64,000 bases of DNA from Curtobacterium sp. L6-1 (GTDB lineage: Bacteria > Actinomycetota > Actinomycetes > Actinomycetales > Microbacteriaceae), in assembly GCF_018885305.1 (NCBI RefSeq), contig NZ_CP076544.1, positions 1 to 64,000 on the forward strand, given 5' to 3'. A model generated the notes under the pieces. That model saw only the letters and a program-made list of their open reading frames with translations. It was not told the origin of the DNA and ran no database searches. This document shows, piece after piece, positions 36,908-46,484 of the stretch. The first letter of the stretch is position 1. Each line of letters starts with the position of its first letter. The translations under genes and the position numbers were made by a program.

Positions 36908-39463
36908 ATGACCGACGTCACCACCGTCCCTCCGCTCGTCGCCGCACTGCCGGCGGCCGAGGGCGGTGTCGTCGATCCCGACGCCGTCTACACCGCGTTC
37001 GCCGACTGGGCCGCCACCGGCGGCCGGCCCCTCTACCCCGCGCAGGACGAAGCGCTCATCGAGCTCGTCTCCGGGGCGAACGTCGTGCTCAGCACCCCGA
37101 CCGGCACCGGCAAGTCGCTCGTCGCGGCCGGGGCGCACTTCGCCGCGCTCGCCGAGGGCAAGCGGAGCTACTACACGGCGCCGATCAAGGCGCTCGTCTC
37201 CGAGAAGTTCTTCCAGCTCGTCGACCTGTTCGGCGCGCAGAACGTCGGCATGGTGACGGGCGACTCGGCGGTCAACGCCGACGCGCCGATCGTCTGCTGC
37301 ACCGCCGAGATCCTCGCGAACCTCGCGCTGCGCCAGGGGCCGGACGCCGACGTGGACGTCGTCGTGATGGACGAGTTCCACTTCTACGGCGACGCCGACC
37401 GCGGCTGGGCCTGGCAAGTGCCGCTGCTGGTGCTCGACCGGGCGCAGTTCCTGCTCATGTCCGCCACGCTCGGCGACGTCACCACCATCGCCGACGACCT
37501 GTCGCGCCGCACCGGACGGCCGACCGCGCGCGTCACCGGCGTGAGCCGCCCGGTGCCCCTGGCCTACGAGTACGTGATGACGCCCGTGCAGGAGACCGTC
37601 GAGCGCCTGCTCGAGGAGCGCAAGGCACCGGTGTACATCGTGCACTTCGCCCAGGCCGCGGCGCTCGAGCGGGCGCAGTCGCTCATGTCCGCCAAGGTCG
37701 CCAGCCGCGAGCGTCGTGACGAGATCGCCGAGGCCATCGCCGGCTTCCGCTTCAGCGCCGGGTTCGGACAGACCCTGTCGCGACTCATCCGCGCCGGCAT
37801 CGGCGTGCACCACGCGGGCATGCTGCCGAAGTACCGGCGGCTGGTCGAGCAGCTCGCGCAGCGGGGCCTCCTGCCGGTCATCTGCGGCACGGACACCCTC
37901 GGTGTCGGCATCAACGTCCCGATCCGCGCCGTGCTGTTCACCGGCCTGACCAAGTTCGACGGCACGAAGATGCGCCAGCTCTCGGCCCGCGAGTTCCACC
38001 AGATCGCCGGACGCGCCGGTCGTGCCGGGTACGACACCGAAGGCGACGTCGTGGCCGAGGCGCCGGAGCACGACATCGAGAACGCCCGCGCCGTCGCGAA
38101 GGCCGGCGACGACCCGAAGAAGAAGAACAAGATCAAGCGCAAGAAGGCGCCCGAGGGCTTCGTGTCGTGGGGGCAGGCGTCCTTCGAGCGACTCATCGCG
38201 GCCGAGCCCGAGCCGATGGCGTCGCGCATGCGGATCACGCACGCGATGGTGCTCTCCGTGGTCGCCCGCGGCGGGGACGCCTTCCAGGACGTTCGGTCGC
38301 TCGTCTTCGACAACCACGAGCCGCGGTCCCGCCAGCTCGCGATGGCCCGCCGCGCCCTGACCATCGCCCGGACGCTCGTCAACGCCCGCGTCATCGAGAA
38401 GGTCGACGGCACCTACCGGTTGACCGTCGACCTGCAGGCGAACTTCGCGCTCAACCAGCCGCTGTCGCCGTTCGCCCTGGCGGCCTTCGAGCTGCTCGAC
38501 CCCGACTCGCCGACCTTCGCCCTCGACATGGTCTCCATCGTCGAGGCCACCCTCGACGACCCGCGCGCGATCCTTTCGCAGCAGCAGTTCAAGGAGCGTG
38601 GTGAAGCGGTCGCGCGGATGAAGCAGGAGGGCATCGAGTACGAGGAGCGCATGGAGCTCCTCGAGGACGTCACGTGGCCGAAGCCGCTCGACGAGCTCCT
38701 CACCGCCGCCTACGAGAGCTACGCGGACGAGCAGCCCTGGGTGCTCGACTTCACGCTGTCGCCGAAGTCCGTCGTCCGCGACATGTACGAGCGGGCGATG
38801 ACCTTCGGCGACTACGTGCGCTTCTACCAACTCACGCGGTCCGAGGGCCTCGTGCTGCGGTACCTCTCCGACGCCTACCGCACGATGCGGCAGACCATCG
38901 CGGACGAGCACCGCACGCAGGAGCTCGACGACCTGATCGAGTGGCTCGGGGAACTCGTGCGGCAGGTGGACTCCTCGCTCGTCGACGAGTGGGAGGCCCT
39001 GATGAACGGGGACGTCGCGCTCGCCGAGGCCGAGCACGAGGAGATCGCGCCGCCGCAGCCCGCGCGGCTCACCGGCAACGTGCGGGCCTTCCGGGTGCTC
39101 GTGCGGAACGCGCTGTTCCAGCGGGTGCTGCTGGCGGCCCGCGACGACATCGACGGGCTCGGTGAACTCGACGCGCAGCAGGGGTTCGACCGCGCTGCCT
39201 GGGACGCCGTGCTCGAGGAGTACTACGACGAACACGACACGATCGGCATCGACGCCGAGGCCCGGTCGATGCAGTACCTCGTGCTCAGCGAGCAGGGACG
39301 GACCTGGCGGGCGCGGCAGCTCTTCGCGGACCCCGCAGGCGACAAGGACTTCGGGTTCTCGGCGACCATCGACCTCGACGCCTCCGACGAAGCGGGGGAG
39401 GCCGTGGTGCGGGTCACCGAGATCGGGCGCTTCGACGGGTGGGCCGAGGTCGACGTCGACTGA
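36908..39463 (+). CDS. Ski2/Mtr4-like DEAD/DEAH RNA helicase (DUF3516-type)
   Basis: 851 residues. Motif I STPTGTGKS is near residue 62, motif II is MDEFHFYGD (Asp155), motif III is MSATLGD, and motif VI is HQIAGRAGRAGYD. The C-terminal 430 residues match the DUF3516 region of actinobacterial helicases. A Lys-rich linker (KKKNKIKRKKAP) follows motif VI. It is probably an ATP-dependent RNA remodelling or decay factor; the target is unknown. ATG with GGGAGGA 7 bp upstream. A possible upstream ATG at 36815 lacks a ribosome site. Confidence 0.9.
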   Translation: MTDVTTVPPLVAALPAAEGGVVDPDAVYTAFADWAATGGRPLYPAQDEALIELVSGANVVLSTPTGTGKSLVAAGAHFAALAEGKRSYYTAPIKALVSEKFFQLVDLFGAQNVGMVTGDSAVNADAPIVCCTAEILANLALRQGPDADVDVVVMDEFHFYGDADRGWAWQVPLLVLDRAQFLLMSATLGDVTTIADDLSRRTGRPTARVTGVSRPVPLAYEYVMTPVQETVERLLEERKAPVYIVHFAQAAALERAQSLMSAKVASRERRDEIAEAIAGFRFSAGFGQTLSRLIRAGIGVHHAGMLPKYRRLVEQLAQRGLLPVICGTDTLGVGINVPIRAVLFTGLTKFDGTKMRQLSAREFHQIAGRAGRAGYDTEGDVVAEAPEHDIENARAVAKAGDDPKKKNKIKRKKAPEGFVSWGQASFERLIAAEPEPMASRMRITHAMVLSVVARGGDAFQDVRSLVFDNHEPRSRQLAMARRALTIARTLVNARVIEKVDGTYRLTVDLQANFALNQPLSPFALAAFELLDPDSPTFALDMVSIVEATLDDPRAILSQQQFKERGEAVARMKQEGIEYEERMELLEDVTWPKPLDELLTAAYESYADEQPWVLDFTLSPKSVVRDMYERAMTFGDYVRFYQLTRSEGLVLRYLSDAYRTMRQTIADEHRTQELDDLIEWLGELVRQVDSSLVDEWEALMNGDVALAEAEHEEIAPPQPARLTGNVRAFRVLVRNALFQRVLLAARDDIDGLGELDAQQGFDRAAWDAVLEEYYDEHDTIGIDAEARSMQYLVLSEQGRTWRARQLFADPAGDKDFGFSATIDLDASDEAGEAVVRVTEIGRFDGWAEVDVD

Positions 39464-39530
39464 CGAACGCACGAACGAACACGAGCGCGTGCGGTCCGGT
39501 AGGTTCGGGGTTCCCACGGAAGGAACGCCC

Positions 39531-39782
39531 ATGCGTATCGGCTCCAGCATCGCCCTGATCGTGATCGGCGCCATCGTCGCGTTCGCGGTCGACTTCCAGG
39601 TCGCGGGCATCGACCTGAAGCTCATCGGCTACATCCTCATCGCAGCCGGCATCATCCTGCTCATCATCAGCCTGGCGGTCGGCTTCGGCGGACGTCGGAC
39701 CACCACCACGACCCGGTCCGGGGTCGACCCGGCATCCGGCGAGCAGATCACACGGCAGGACCGCCGCGACGGCACCTACTGA
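39531..39782 (+). CDS. DUF6458 small membrane protein
   Basis: 83 residues with two membrane segments (about 4-22 and 29-49), then a hydrophilic tail GGRRTTTTTRSGVDPASGEQ. It matches the DUF6458 family of actinobacteria, role unknown. ATG with GGAAGGA 6 bp upstream. TAGGTT at 39500-39505 may be its -10. A strong hairpin follows. Confidence 0.85.
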   Translation: MRIGSSIALIVIGAIVAFAVDFQVAGIDLKLIGYILIAAGIILLIISLAVGFGGRRTTTTTRSGVDPASGEQITRQDRRDGTY

Positions 39783-39798
39783 CCCCAGCAGCACGGAC

Positions 39799-39832
39799 GA
39801 GGAGGGCGGGACCGGTCGGTCCCGCCCTCCTC
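39799..39832. terminator. Bidirectional terminator between DUF6458 gene and rnhA
   Basis: GAGGAGGGCGGGACC and GGTCCCGCCCTCCTC form a perfect 15-bp stem with a 4-nt loop between two convergent genes. Confidence 0.85.
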
Positions 39833-39850
39833 GTGTGTCCTGGTGGACCG

Positions 39851-39885
39851 TGCGGCTGCGGCTGCGGCTGCGGCTGCGGCTGCGC
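39851..39885. repeat. TGCGGC hexamer array
   Basis: About five contiguous TGCGGC units lie between the terminator and the rnhA stop codon. They are non-coding. Confidence 0.8.
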
Positions 39886-39896
39886 GTCCGTCCGGC

Positions 39897-40418
39897 TCAG
39901 AAGAGCGTCGCGGGCGGCACGGCCTCGGGCAGCGCTTCCGGCTCCGGCACGTCGACACCCGGCCACCCCGGGCCCGTCGGCACCTCGGTGCGGTTCTGGT
40001 ACGCGGTCGCGGCACCCCGGGCGCGGACGTCGGCGGCCTCGTTCATCTCGTGCCCCATGTGTCCGCGCACCCACTCGAAGGTGACCTTGCGGCCCTGCAG
40101 CTCGGCGTCGAGCTCCTTGATGATCTCGACGTTGAGCACGGGCTTGCCGTCGGCCTTCCGCCAGCCCTTCCGCTTCCACCCCGCGAGCCACTCGGTGCAC
40201 GCCTTGATCGCGTACTGGCTGTCGCAGAGGATGTGCAGCGGCTCGCCCGCGTCCTTCGTGGCACGTAGCAGCTGCAGCACGGCGGTGAGCTCGCCCTGGT
40301 TGTTCGTCCCACGCGGCCAGCCACCGGCAGCCCAGCGGTCGTCGTCCACGTACCAGGCCCAGCCGGCGGGGCCGGGGTTGCCGAGGGCTGAGCCGTCTGC
40401 GGCGGCGACGATCGTCAC
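39897..40418 (-). CDS. rnhA: Ribonuclease HI
   Basis: 173 residues. It cleaves the RNA strand of RNA-DNA hybrids. The four metal ligands are visible: Asp8 (AADGS), Glu43 (NNQGELTA), Asp66 (CDSQYA) and Asp130 (NEAAD). The handle segment WKRKGWRKADGKPVLN is present. A short Pro/Glu tail follows the fold. GTG start with an ideal AGGAGGT about 8 bp upstream. Confidence 0.96.
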   Translation of the reverse strand: MTIVAAADGSALGNPGPAGWAWYVDDDRWAAGGWPRGTNNQGELTAVLQLLRATKDAGEPLHILCDSQYAIKACTEWLAGWKRKGWRKADGKPVLNVEIIKELDAELQGRKVTFEWVRGHMGHEMNEAADVRARGAATAYQNRTEVPTGPGWPGVDVPEPEALPEAVPPATLF

Positions 40419-40610
40419 GGTGAGACCTCCTGGTGGTGGCGAGTGCCCGACGAGCGTAACGGACCTGGTGCCCGCTCGACGCGGGTGTGGAGACGCACAT
40501 GCGATTAGATGCCGCCCCTTCCCGAAGAGACAGTCGGCTAGATATGAAGCGGTCTCAGCTAGTAGCGTCCTCTTGCTGCCTGCTCGAGGCCGCTCGATGC
40601 AGAGGGAACG
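40419..40610. other. rnhA / secreted protein divergent region
   Basis: About 190 bp, no gene. TAGCGT at 40563-40568 could be the -10 of the secreted protein gene. CTAG-containing short repeats lie nearby. Confidence 0.35.
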
Positions 40611-42482
40611 ATGACCATCATCACCAAGCGGGCGCTTCACGGCGCCGCGATCGGAACAGCCGTCGCCGTCGTTCTGGTGGGGACTGGAGTTGTCGGCTCT
40701 ACCCCAGCCCAGGCAGTGCTCGACGCATCTGCCCCGGTGTTGTCGAGCGTGACGGTCTCGAATCCTTCGCCGTCCAGCGGCTCCATCATCAACGAGACCG
40801 TTGGAGCCTCGGACGTAGGAACTGGCATCGATTTCATCGTCGTGTCGATCCGGGACGAGGTCGGCAAGACTCACACCATCCAGGGCAGCAATGCCGGAGA
40901 CCTGCGGCTACCCATTGACAGCTCGTGGGCGGTCGGGCCGGCTCAGGTGACAGACATCACGATCTTCGACAGTGCAGACAACTACGCCGTCTACAGGCGC
41001 AACGGGTCTGCGACGGTACTGGAGAACGGCTCCTTCACTTTCCAGGGGCACACGGTCGACTTCTCGGCTGGCGACTTCACCATCTCCGAGAAGCCCGCAG
41101 TCGTGCCGTTCGACCAGGTGAGTGCGCCGTTGCTGGTCGCCGGAACGGCGCAGGTCGGGGGAACGATGACGGCGTTGCCCGGTGCGTGGACGCCGACGCC
41201 GACGACGACTTCGCTGCAGTGGTTCGCTGATGGCCGCGCGATCCAGGGCGAGACTCGCTCGGAGCTCGCTTTGACGGCAGCTCTCGCCGGCAAGGTCATC
41301 ACGGTCGCTCAGACGGGGAGCCGCTCGGGCTACGTGGACCAGACGGTCGTCAGTCAGCCGTCGCCCGCAGTGCGGCCCGGCTCGTTCGACCAGGTGAGTG
41401 CGCCGTTGCTGGTCGCCGGAACGGCGCAGGTCGGGGGAACGATGACGGCGTTGCCCGGTGCGTGGACGCCGACGCCGACGACGACTTCGCTGCAGTGGTT
41501 CGCTGATGGCCGCGCGATCCAGGGCGAGACTCGCTCGGAGCTCGCTTTGACGGCAGCTCTCGCCGGCAAGGTCATCACGGTCGCTCAGACGGGGAGCCGC
41601 TCGGGCTACGTGGACCAGACCGTCGTCAGTCAGCCGTCGCCCGCAGTGCGGCCCGCCCCGGCCGTCGAGAACTTCGTCGCTCCGAGCATCAGCGGGGCGG
41701 CCCGGGTCGGTGAGACCCTCGTCGCCGACGTCGGGCGCTGGGAAGCCGGCACGACCTTCCGGGTCCAGTGGAGCGCCAACGACGAGCGGATCAACGGGGC
41801 AAATGGTCTCAACCTGATCCTGGCGGAAGCGCAGCGTGGCAAGGTGATCTCCGTCGCGGTGACCGGCGTGATCAGCGGCCGTACTGACACGACGGCCGTC
41901 TCATCCCGGACGGTAGCGGTCTCGGCTCCGCTGCAGGCGTTCGTCTCAGCTGTTCCGACGATCGTGGGCACGCCCCGCGACGGCTCGATCCTGACCGCTC
42001 GAGTCGGAACGTGGACACCCGCGCCGACGACGTGGAAGTACCAGTGGCTCCGCGACGGTCAGCGCATTGCCGGAGCGACGAAGTCGACCTTCACCGTTCC
42101 GACATCTGCGGTCGGCGCGAAGCTGTCCGTGGTGCTCACCGGAAGCAGAGCCGGTTACGGGGATGCGACCGTCTCGAGTGCAGAATCGAAGCCCGTAGCG
42201 CCGCTGAAGAAGCTGACGGCGACCCCGAAGCCCAAGATCAGCGGGACGGTCAAGGTGGGGAAGGTTCTCACGGTATCGGCCGGCAAGTGGTCACCGGCTC
42301 CGGTGGCGCTGACGTACCAGTGGAGCGTCAACGGAACTGCGATCGTCGGCGCGACCAAGTCGACCGTGAAGATACCGAAGAGTGCGGGCGGTAAGACGAT
42401 CACAGTGACCGTGACGGGCAAGAAGGACGGTTACGTCACCGTGAAGCAGACGTCGGCGAAGACGGGCAAAGTCGCGAAGTGA
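40611..42482 (+). CDS. Secreted multi-repeat Ig-like protein
   Basis: 623 residues. A signal peptide at 1-35 has a hydrophobic core and ends TPAQA. A first domain (about 36-160) is unlike the rest. Five repeats of about 90 residues follow, each with the pattern P-x-I-x-G-x2-VG-x2-L-x3-G-W-x-(P)-x4-Y/LQW-x2-(D/N)G-x2-I-x-G-A-T-x-S. This is the repeat found in many actinobacterial surface proteins (Ig-like A-repeat type). Repeats 1 and 2 are almost identical in DNA over 271 bp. There is no LPxTG or membrane anchor, so it is released or bound non-covalently. Adhesion or polysaccharide binding is possible. ATG with AGAGGGA upstream. Confidence 0.85.
   Translation: MTIITKRALHGAAIGTAVAVVLVGTGVVGSTPAQAVLDASAPVLSSVTVSNPSPSSGSIINETVGASDVGTGIDFIVVSIRDEVGKTHTIQGSNAGDLRLPIDSSWAVGPAQVTDITIFDSADNYAVYRRNGSATVLENGSFTFQGHTVDFSAGDFTISEKPAVVPFDQVSAPLLVAGTAQVGGTMTALPGAWTPTPTTTSLQWFADGRAIQGETRSELALTAALAGKVITVAQTGSRSGYVDQTVVSQPSPAVRPGSFDQVSAPLLVAGTAQVGGTMTALPGAWTPTPTTTSLQWFADGRAIQGETRSELALTAALAGKVITVAQTGSRSGYVDQTVVSQPSPAVRPAPAVENFVAPSISGAARVGETLVADVGRWEAGTTFRVQWSANDERINGANGLNLILAEAQRGKVISVAVTGVISGRTDTTAVSSRTVAVSAPLQAFVSAVPTIVGTPRDGSILTARVGTWTPAPTTWKYQWLRDGQRIAGATKSTFTVPTSAVGAKLSVVLTGSRAGYGDATVSSAESKPVAPLKKLTATPKPKISGTVKVGKVLTVSAGKWSPAPVALTYQWSVNGTAIVGATKSTVKIPKSAGGKTITVTVTGKKDGYVTVKQTSAKTGKVAK
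41109..41655 (+). repeat. Recent 276-bp in-frame duplication
   Basis: 41109-41379 recurs at 41385-41655 with one mismatch that I could see (G41345 versus C41621). Period 276 bp is 92 codons. Confidence 0.93.
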
Positions 42483-42499
42483 CGTCGGGCTTCGGCTCG

Positions 42500-43090
42500 T
42501 CAGCGTCCGGCATGCTCGGATCGATCGAACCGCTCGGCCGCATCGAGGGCCTCGACCAGGGCCTTCTCATCGAGCACGTCGTAGAAACCAAACGGCCGCG
42601 GGCCGGCGATGCCGTCCAAGCCTGAGTTCGCGTACTGGGCGGTGACCGCGGTCGAGCGCCCGAAGAACGAACCCGTGATGCCACGGTCCTGCCACTCGAC
42701 CGACACGTGCCCCCGGGACCGGGTCACGGTCCGGTCGGTCCGGGAGACGTCGGTCTCGCGGGTGTTCGTGCCGGTGGTGATGAACGCACGGCGATCCGTC
42801 ACGGCGTAGACCTCGGTGCGCTTGCGGTGTCGCTTGACGAGGAACCGGCCCCCGATGAAGAACAGCCCGACCAGCACGAAGACACTGCCGAACAGCGCGA
42901 AGAACCACGGCGCTCCGGTGGTCAGGACACTGACCTCCCAGAAGATCGCGAAACCGCCCCACAGCAGGCTGAACGGCACGAGGAAGGCGTCGCGTGCGCT
43001 GAACAGGCGGGCGGGATCGCTCTGCCCCACCCACAGCAAGCGTTCGCCGGGGCGGAGTTCGTCGGTGGCCAGGGCACGAGGATCGATCAC
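42500..43090 (-). CDS. Membrane protein with PH-like domain
   Basis: 196 residues. Two adjacent membrane helices (about 36-58 and 64-84) are followed by a bacterial PH-like domain (KRTEVYAVTDRRAFITTGTNTRETDVSRTDRTVTRSRG). Such proteins are common in actinobacteria and have no settled role. GTG start with TACCGT (minus, 43097-43102) 6 bp upstream and no Shine-Dalgarno. It converges with the secreted repeat protein gene. Confidence 0.8.
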   Translation of the reverse strand: MIDPRALATDELRPGERLLWVGQSDPARLFSARDAFLVPFSLLWGGFAIFWEVSVLTTGAPWFFALFGSVFVLVGLFFIGGRFLVKRHRKRTEVYAVTDRRAFITTGTNTRETDVSRTDRTVTRSRGHVSVEWQDRGITGSFFGRSTAVTAQYANSGLDGIAGPRPFGFYDVLDEKALVEALDAAERFDRSEHAGR

Positions 43091-43201
43091 TCTTCGACGG
43101 TACCGATGTGGTGGCGGCCCTGTTGTGCCCCGATCGATCCGACGGCCTGGGAGTCGACCACCACGAGCCGCCTACCGTTCCGGGAAACGGGAGGAACCAC
43201 C

Positions 43202-43531
43202 ATGAGCAACGACATCGCAGGCCCCGAGCACTCCGACGACCGGGACCGCTCGGACGCCCTGACCTCGGCTGCGCACAGCGACGACGTCGACGGGGTCAGC
43301 GGTCGCGAGCAGCGGGCCGCCGACACCTCGTACAGCCCCTCGAGCGAGCGGGAGATGGAAGCGTCGCAGACGAAGCAGCGGGACGACGACGACCTGCGCG
43401 AGGACGGCATCGACCCGTCGCGGGTCGTCGCAGCCCCGGGTACCGGTGGCGCTGACGACGCCGGTGACGTCGAGCCCGAGCCCGGCGACCTGCACCTGCC
43501 GTGGCAGTCCGAGGAGGACCGCCAGGGCTGA
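43202..43531 (+). CDS. Small acidic, probably disordered protein
   Basis: 109 residues, rich in Asp, Glu, Ser and Arg, with no hydrophobic core. ATG with GGGAGGA 6 bp upstream, and TACCGT about 25 bp upstream as a possible -10. No family recognized. The strong ribosome site supports translation. Confidence 0.65.
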   Translation: MSNDIAGPEHSDDRDRSDALTSAAHSDDVDGVSGREQRAADTSYSPSSEREMEASQTKQRDDDDLREDGIDPSRVVAAPGTGGADDAGDVEPEPGDLHLPWQSEEDRQG

Positions 43532-43578
43532 GGGCCCGGTAGGAGCAGGCGGGCCGGCCGCCGTCGAACCCGTTGCGC

Positions 43579-44397
43579 TCAGACCACCGAGTCGGGGTGC
43601 GACCCGGTCCGCTGACCGGACTCGAGCCCGGCGATCGCTGCGAGTTCGTCGTCGGTGAGCACGAAACCGTCGACGTCGATGTTCGACCGGATGCGCGACG
43701 GTGTGACCGACTTCGGCAGGACCACCACGCCCTGCTGCACGTTCCACCGGACGAGCACCTGCGCGACGCTCACCCCGTGTGCCTCCGCGATCCCGGTGAG
43801 GACCGGCTCGTCGACCAGGCGTCCGCGGCCGAGCGGCGACCAGGCGCCGGTGACGATGCCGTGCTGCTCGTGGAACGCGATGAGCTCGCGCTGGGGCAGC
43901 CACGGGTGTCGCTCGACCTGGTTGAGCGCCGGCACCTCGCCGGTCTCGTCGATGAGCCGCTCGAGGTGCGGCACCTGGAAGTTCGACACCCCGACGCTGC
44001 GGGCACGGCCCGACTCCCGCAGTTCGACGAGCGTGCGCCAGGTCTCGACGTAGCGGTCGTTGGCCGCCGCGGGCCAGTGGATCAGGTACAGGTCGACCGT
44101 GTCGAGCCCGAGACGCTCGAGGCTGGCGTCGAACGCGCGCAGGGTCGCGTCGCGCCCCTGGTGGTCGTTCCACACCTTCGTGGTCACGAACACGTCGTCG
44201 CGGTCCAGCCGGGAGGCACGGATCGCCGCCCCGACACCGCGTTCGTTGCCGTACATCTCGGCCGTGTCGACGTGGCGGTACCCGGCGTCGAGCGCCGTGC
44301 CGACGGCCGTCTCGGCTGCGGTGTCGTCGACCTTGTAGACGCCGAAGCCGACGGCGGGGATGCTCCGACCGTCGCGGAGGGGGATGGAGGTGACCAT
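43579..44397 (-). CDS. Aldo/keto reductase (AKR5-like)
   Basis: 272 residues, full length. The catalytic tetrad is visible: Asp and Tyr in HVDTAEMYGNE, Lys in VTTKVWND, His in LYLIHWP. The NADPH-binding end is VVVLPKSVTPSRIRSNIDV. The closest known group is 2,5-diketo-D-gluconate or methylglyoxal reductases. ATG with CAGGAT 6 bp upstream. Confidence 0.93.
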   Translation of the reverse strand: MVTSIPLRDGRSIPAVGFGVYKVDDTAAETAVGTALDAGYRHVDTAEMYGNERGVGAAIRASRLDRDDVFVTTKVWNDHQGRDATLRAFDASLERLGLDTVDLYLIHWPAAANDRYVETWRTLVELRESGRARSVGVSNFQVPHLERLIDETGEVPALNQVERHPWLPQRELIAFHEQHGIVTGAWSPLGRGRLVDEPVLTGIAEAHGVSVAQVLVRWNVQQGVVVLPKSVTPSRIRSNIDVDGFVLTDDELAAIAGLESGQRTGSHPDSVV

Positions 44398-44494
44398 GCA
44401 CCCATCCTGCCCGGCGTGACGGGAGGACCCGGGCCTCCCGGGCGGATCTGTGGAGAACCGGCCCGGGCGGACCTGCGGGGGACAGCCGGACGGA

Positions 44495-45700
44495 TCAGGT
44501 GGGGAGGTGCACCGGCTCGGTGTCGGGGATGGGGCTCGCGTCGCGGCCGCGCAGGTCGGGCAGCCAGCTGCGCATGACGAGCGGCAGCACGACGCCGGCC
44601 GCGGCCATGACCGCCCCGACCATCAGGCCGCCACTCGGCCCGTTGCTGTCGATGAGGAAGCCGGCGACGGCGGATCCGCCGGCGGCGCCGATGAGCTGCC
44701 CCGTGCCCATCCAGCCGTAGGCCTCGGCGGTGTCCGAGAACTTGACGGTCGCCGAGACGGACCCGAACATCACCGCGAGTGCCGGGGCGATGCCGGCGCC
44801 GGCGATGACCAGGGCGATGCAGAGCCACCAGAAGGTCGGGTTGCCGACGGCCAGCGCGAGGCCGACGAACACGATCGCCATTCGCAGCCAGAGCGTGTTC
44901 GGCGAGATCGGACGGTGGCCGAGCGCCAGGCCGCCGACGAGCGAGCCCACCGCGAAGACGGCGAGGACGATGCCGGCGTTCGGGCTGCCCTCACCGAAGA
45001 CGCTGGTGACGCTGGCCTCGACGGCGGAGCACGCGCCGATGAGCAGCAGGCCGGTCAGGGTTGCGACGACGACCGCCGGGCGTTTCATGACGACACCGAA
45101 CGCGCGCTTCGAGCGGGGGATGCGGACGCGACCGAGTTCGGGGGAGGCGATGAACCACGCGCCGCCGACGAGCAGGAACACCATCGCGACGACGATCGCC
45201 TCGACCGTGCCGATCTGCGTCCCGACGAAGGTCGTGATGACCGGGCCGGCCACCCAGATGAGCTCCTGCGCGCTGGCGTCGAGCGAGAACAGCGGGGTGA
45301 GTTGCTTGGACGTCACCATCTTCGGGTAGATCGTGCGGACCGCCGGCTGCACGGGCGGCACGGCCAGGCCGCCGACGAAGCCGATCACGACGTAGGCCCA
45401 GAGCGGCATGACGAAGAAGGCGATGACGCCCATGGTGAGGAGCGCCACGATGCTGGTCAGGATCAGCACCGGCCGCATGCCCCATCGGCCCATCCAGCGG
45501 CTGGTGAGCGGGCCGGCGAGGGCCTGGCCGACGCTCGTGGTCGCGAGGACGAGGCCCGCGGCGCCGTACGAGTCGAAGATGTGCTCGACGTGCAGCAGGT
45601 AGGCCAGCGACAGCATGCCGAACGGGAAGCGGGCGGTCAGCTGCGCGGCGATGACCCGGCCGACACCGGGCGTCTTCAGCAGGGACCCGTACGCACTCAC
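44495..45700 (-). CDS. MFS transporter
   Basis: 401 residues, about 12 membrane segments, YcaD/arabinose-efflux type. Loop 2-3 reads [16 protein letters not shown]. The substrate is unknown. GTG start at 45700 with TAGACT (minus, 45707-45712) 6 bp upstream and no Shine-Dalgarno, so leaderless-type. Confidence 0.87.
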   Translation of the reverse strand: MSAYGSLLKTPGVGRVIAAQLTARFPFGMLSLAYLLHVEHIFDSYGAAGLVLATTSVGQALAGPLTSRWMGRWGMRPVLILTSIVALLTMGVIAFFVMPLWAYVVIGFVGGLAVPPVQPAVRTIYPKMVTSKQLTPLFSLDASAQELIWVAGPVITTFVGTQIGTVEAIVVAMVFLLVGGAWFIASPELGRVRIPRSKRAFGVVMKRPAVVVATLTGLLLIGACSAVEASVTSVFGEGSPNAGIVLAVFAVGSLVGGLALGHRPISPNTLWLRMAIVFVGLALAVGNPTFWWLCIALVIAGAGIAPALAVMFGSVSATVKFSDTAEAYGWMGTGQLIGAAGGSAVAGFLIDSNGPSGGLMVGAVMAAAGVVLPLVMRSWLPDLRGRDASPIPDTEPVHLPT

Positions 45701-45712
45701 ACGTCAAGTCTA

Positions 45713-45999
45713 CGGATCGGGCGGGTCCCGCCGCGGCCCCTGGGGACGAGCGTGCGACCCGGCCGGGGAGGCCGTCCGGGGCGCTGTCACCCGTCCGGGG
45801 GAAGGGCGTGTGACGGGTGTCCGCGGAGCGTTCTCAGACACGCCGGGGCGGTGGTCGACCGGATCGGTTTCCACACCCGTGGAGAACCACCTCCACACCC
45901 TGTTGGGAGTGTCGGTGGCGGGTGCCAGAGTGGCGGAAAACCGGGCCTCACGGGAATCCACAGTCTGTGGAGGGCGTTGTGGAGAACTACAGGGGTGTA
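45713..45999. other. Intergenic region left of the nrd promoter
   Basis: About 290 bp with no gene. It contains several short GTGGAGAAC and TCCACACC pieces and an inverted CCCGTC/GACGGG pair. I see no clear function. Confidence 0.4.
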
Positions 46000-46050
46000 A
46001 CACTTCCTCTAGTGGTCCATCGGGCCACCGGGCACTACATGTAGTAGCGT
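46000..46050 (+). promoter_or_regulatory. Two NrdR-box-like sites and -10 of the nrd operon
   Basis: Site 1 at 46000-46015 reads ACACTTCCTCTAGTGG. Site 2 at 46032-46047 reads GCACTACATGTAGTAG and holds the perfect palindrome ACTACATGTAGT. Their starts are 32 bp apart, three helical turns, as for known NrdR box pairs (consensus ACACWATATATWGTGT). A -10-like TAGCGT at 46045-46050 overlaps site 2, so binding would block RNA polymerase. Confidence 0.75.
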
Positions 46051-46110
46051 CGTCGACAACACAGCACCAGAACGTCGGGCCTCCAACCGGGCCCAGAACC
46101 AGGGGAGATC

Positions 46111-46344
46111 ATGGCCGTCACCGTGTACACCAAGCCGTCCTGCGTCCAGTGCACTGCGACGTACCGCGCCCTCGACAACAAGGGCATCCAGTACGAGGTG
46201 CACGACGTCTCCACGGACGAAGCAGCGCTCGAGCACGTCAAGAGCCTCGGCTACATGCAGGCCCCCGTCGTCGTGACCGACGACGACCACTGGTCGGGCT
46301 TCCGCCCCGACAAGATCGCGACCCTCAGCGCCGAACTGGCCTGA
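46111..46344 (+). CDS. nrdH: NrdH redoxin
   Basis: 77 residues. A glutaredoxin-like electron donor to the class Ib ribonucleotide reductase, reduced by thioredoxin reductase. The redox motif CVQC lies at residues 11-14 in [17 protein letters not shown], and the cis-Pro segment is [11 protein letters not shown] with GGGGAGA 5-6 bp upstream. First gene of nrdHIEF. Confidence 0.97.
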   Translation: MAVTVYTKPSCVQCTATYRALDNKGIQYEVHDVSTDEAALEHVKSLGYMQAPVVVTDDDHWSGFRPDKIATLSAELA

Positions 46345-46484
46345 CACGGTGCAGGCCGATCCGGCCTGACACCCGCGGACCTATCCGGTCCGCACCCCCG
46401 GTGGTGGGCAGACAGCCAGAAGGCTCGTCCCGCCCCCGCCACACCCCTCCGGTCCACCGTCCGCACCTGTCGAAGGAGCGCACC

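Noticed and set aside
45840..46000. DnaA-box cluster or replication origin
   Set aside because: Several GTGGAGAAC and TCCACACC pieces are present, but none matches TTGTCCACA well, and no dnaA/dnaN genes are near.
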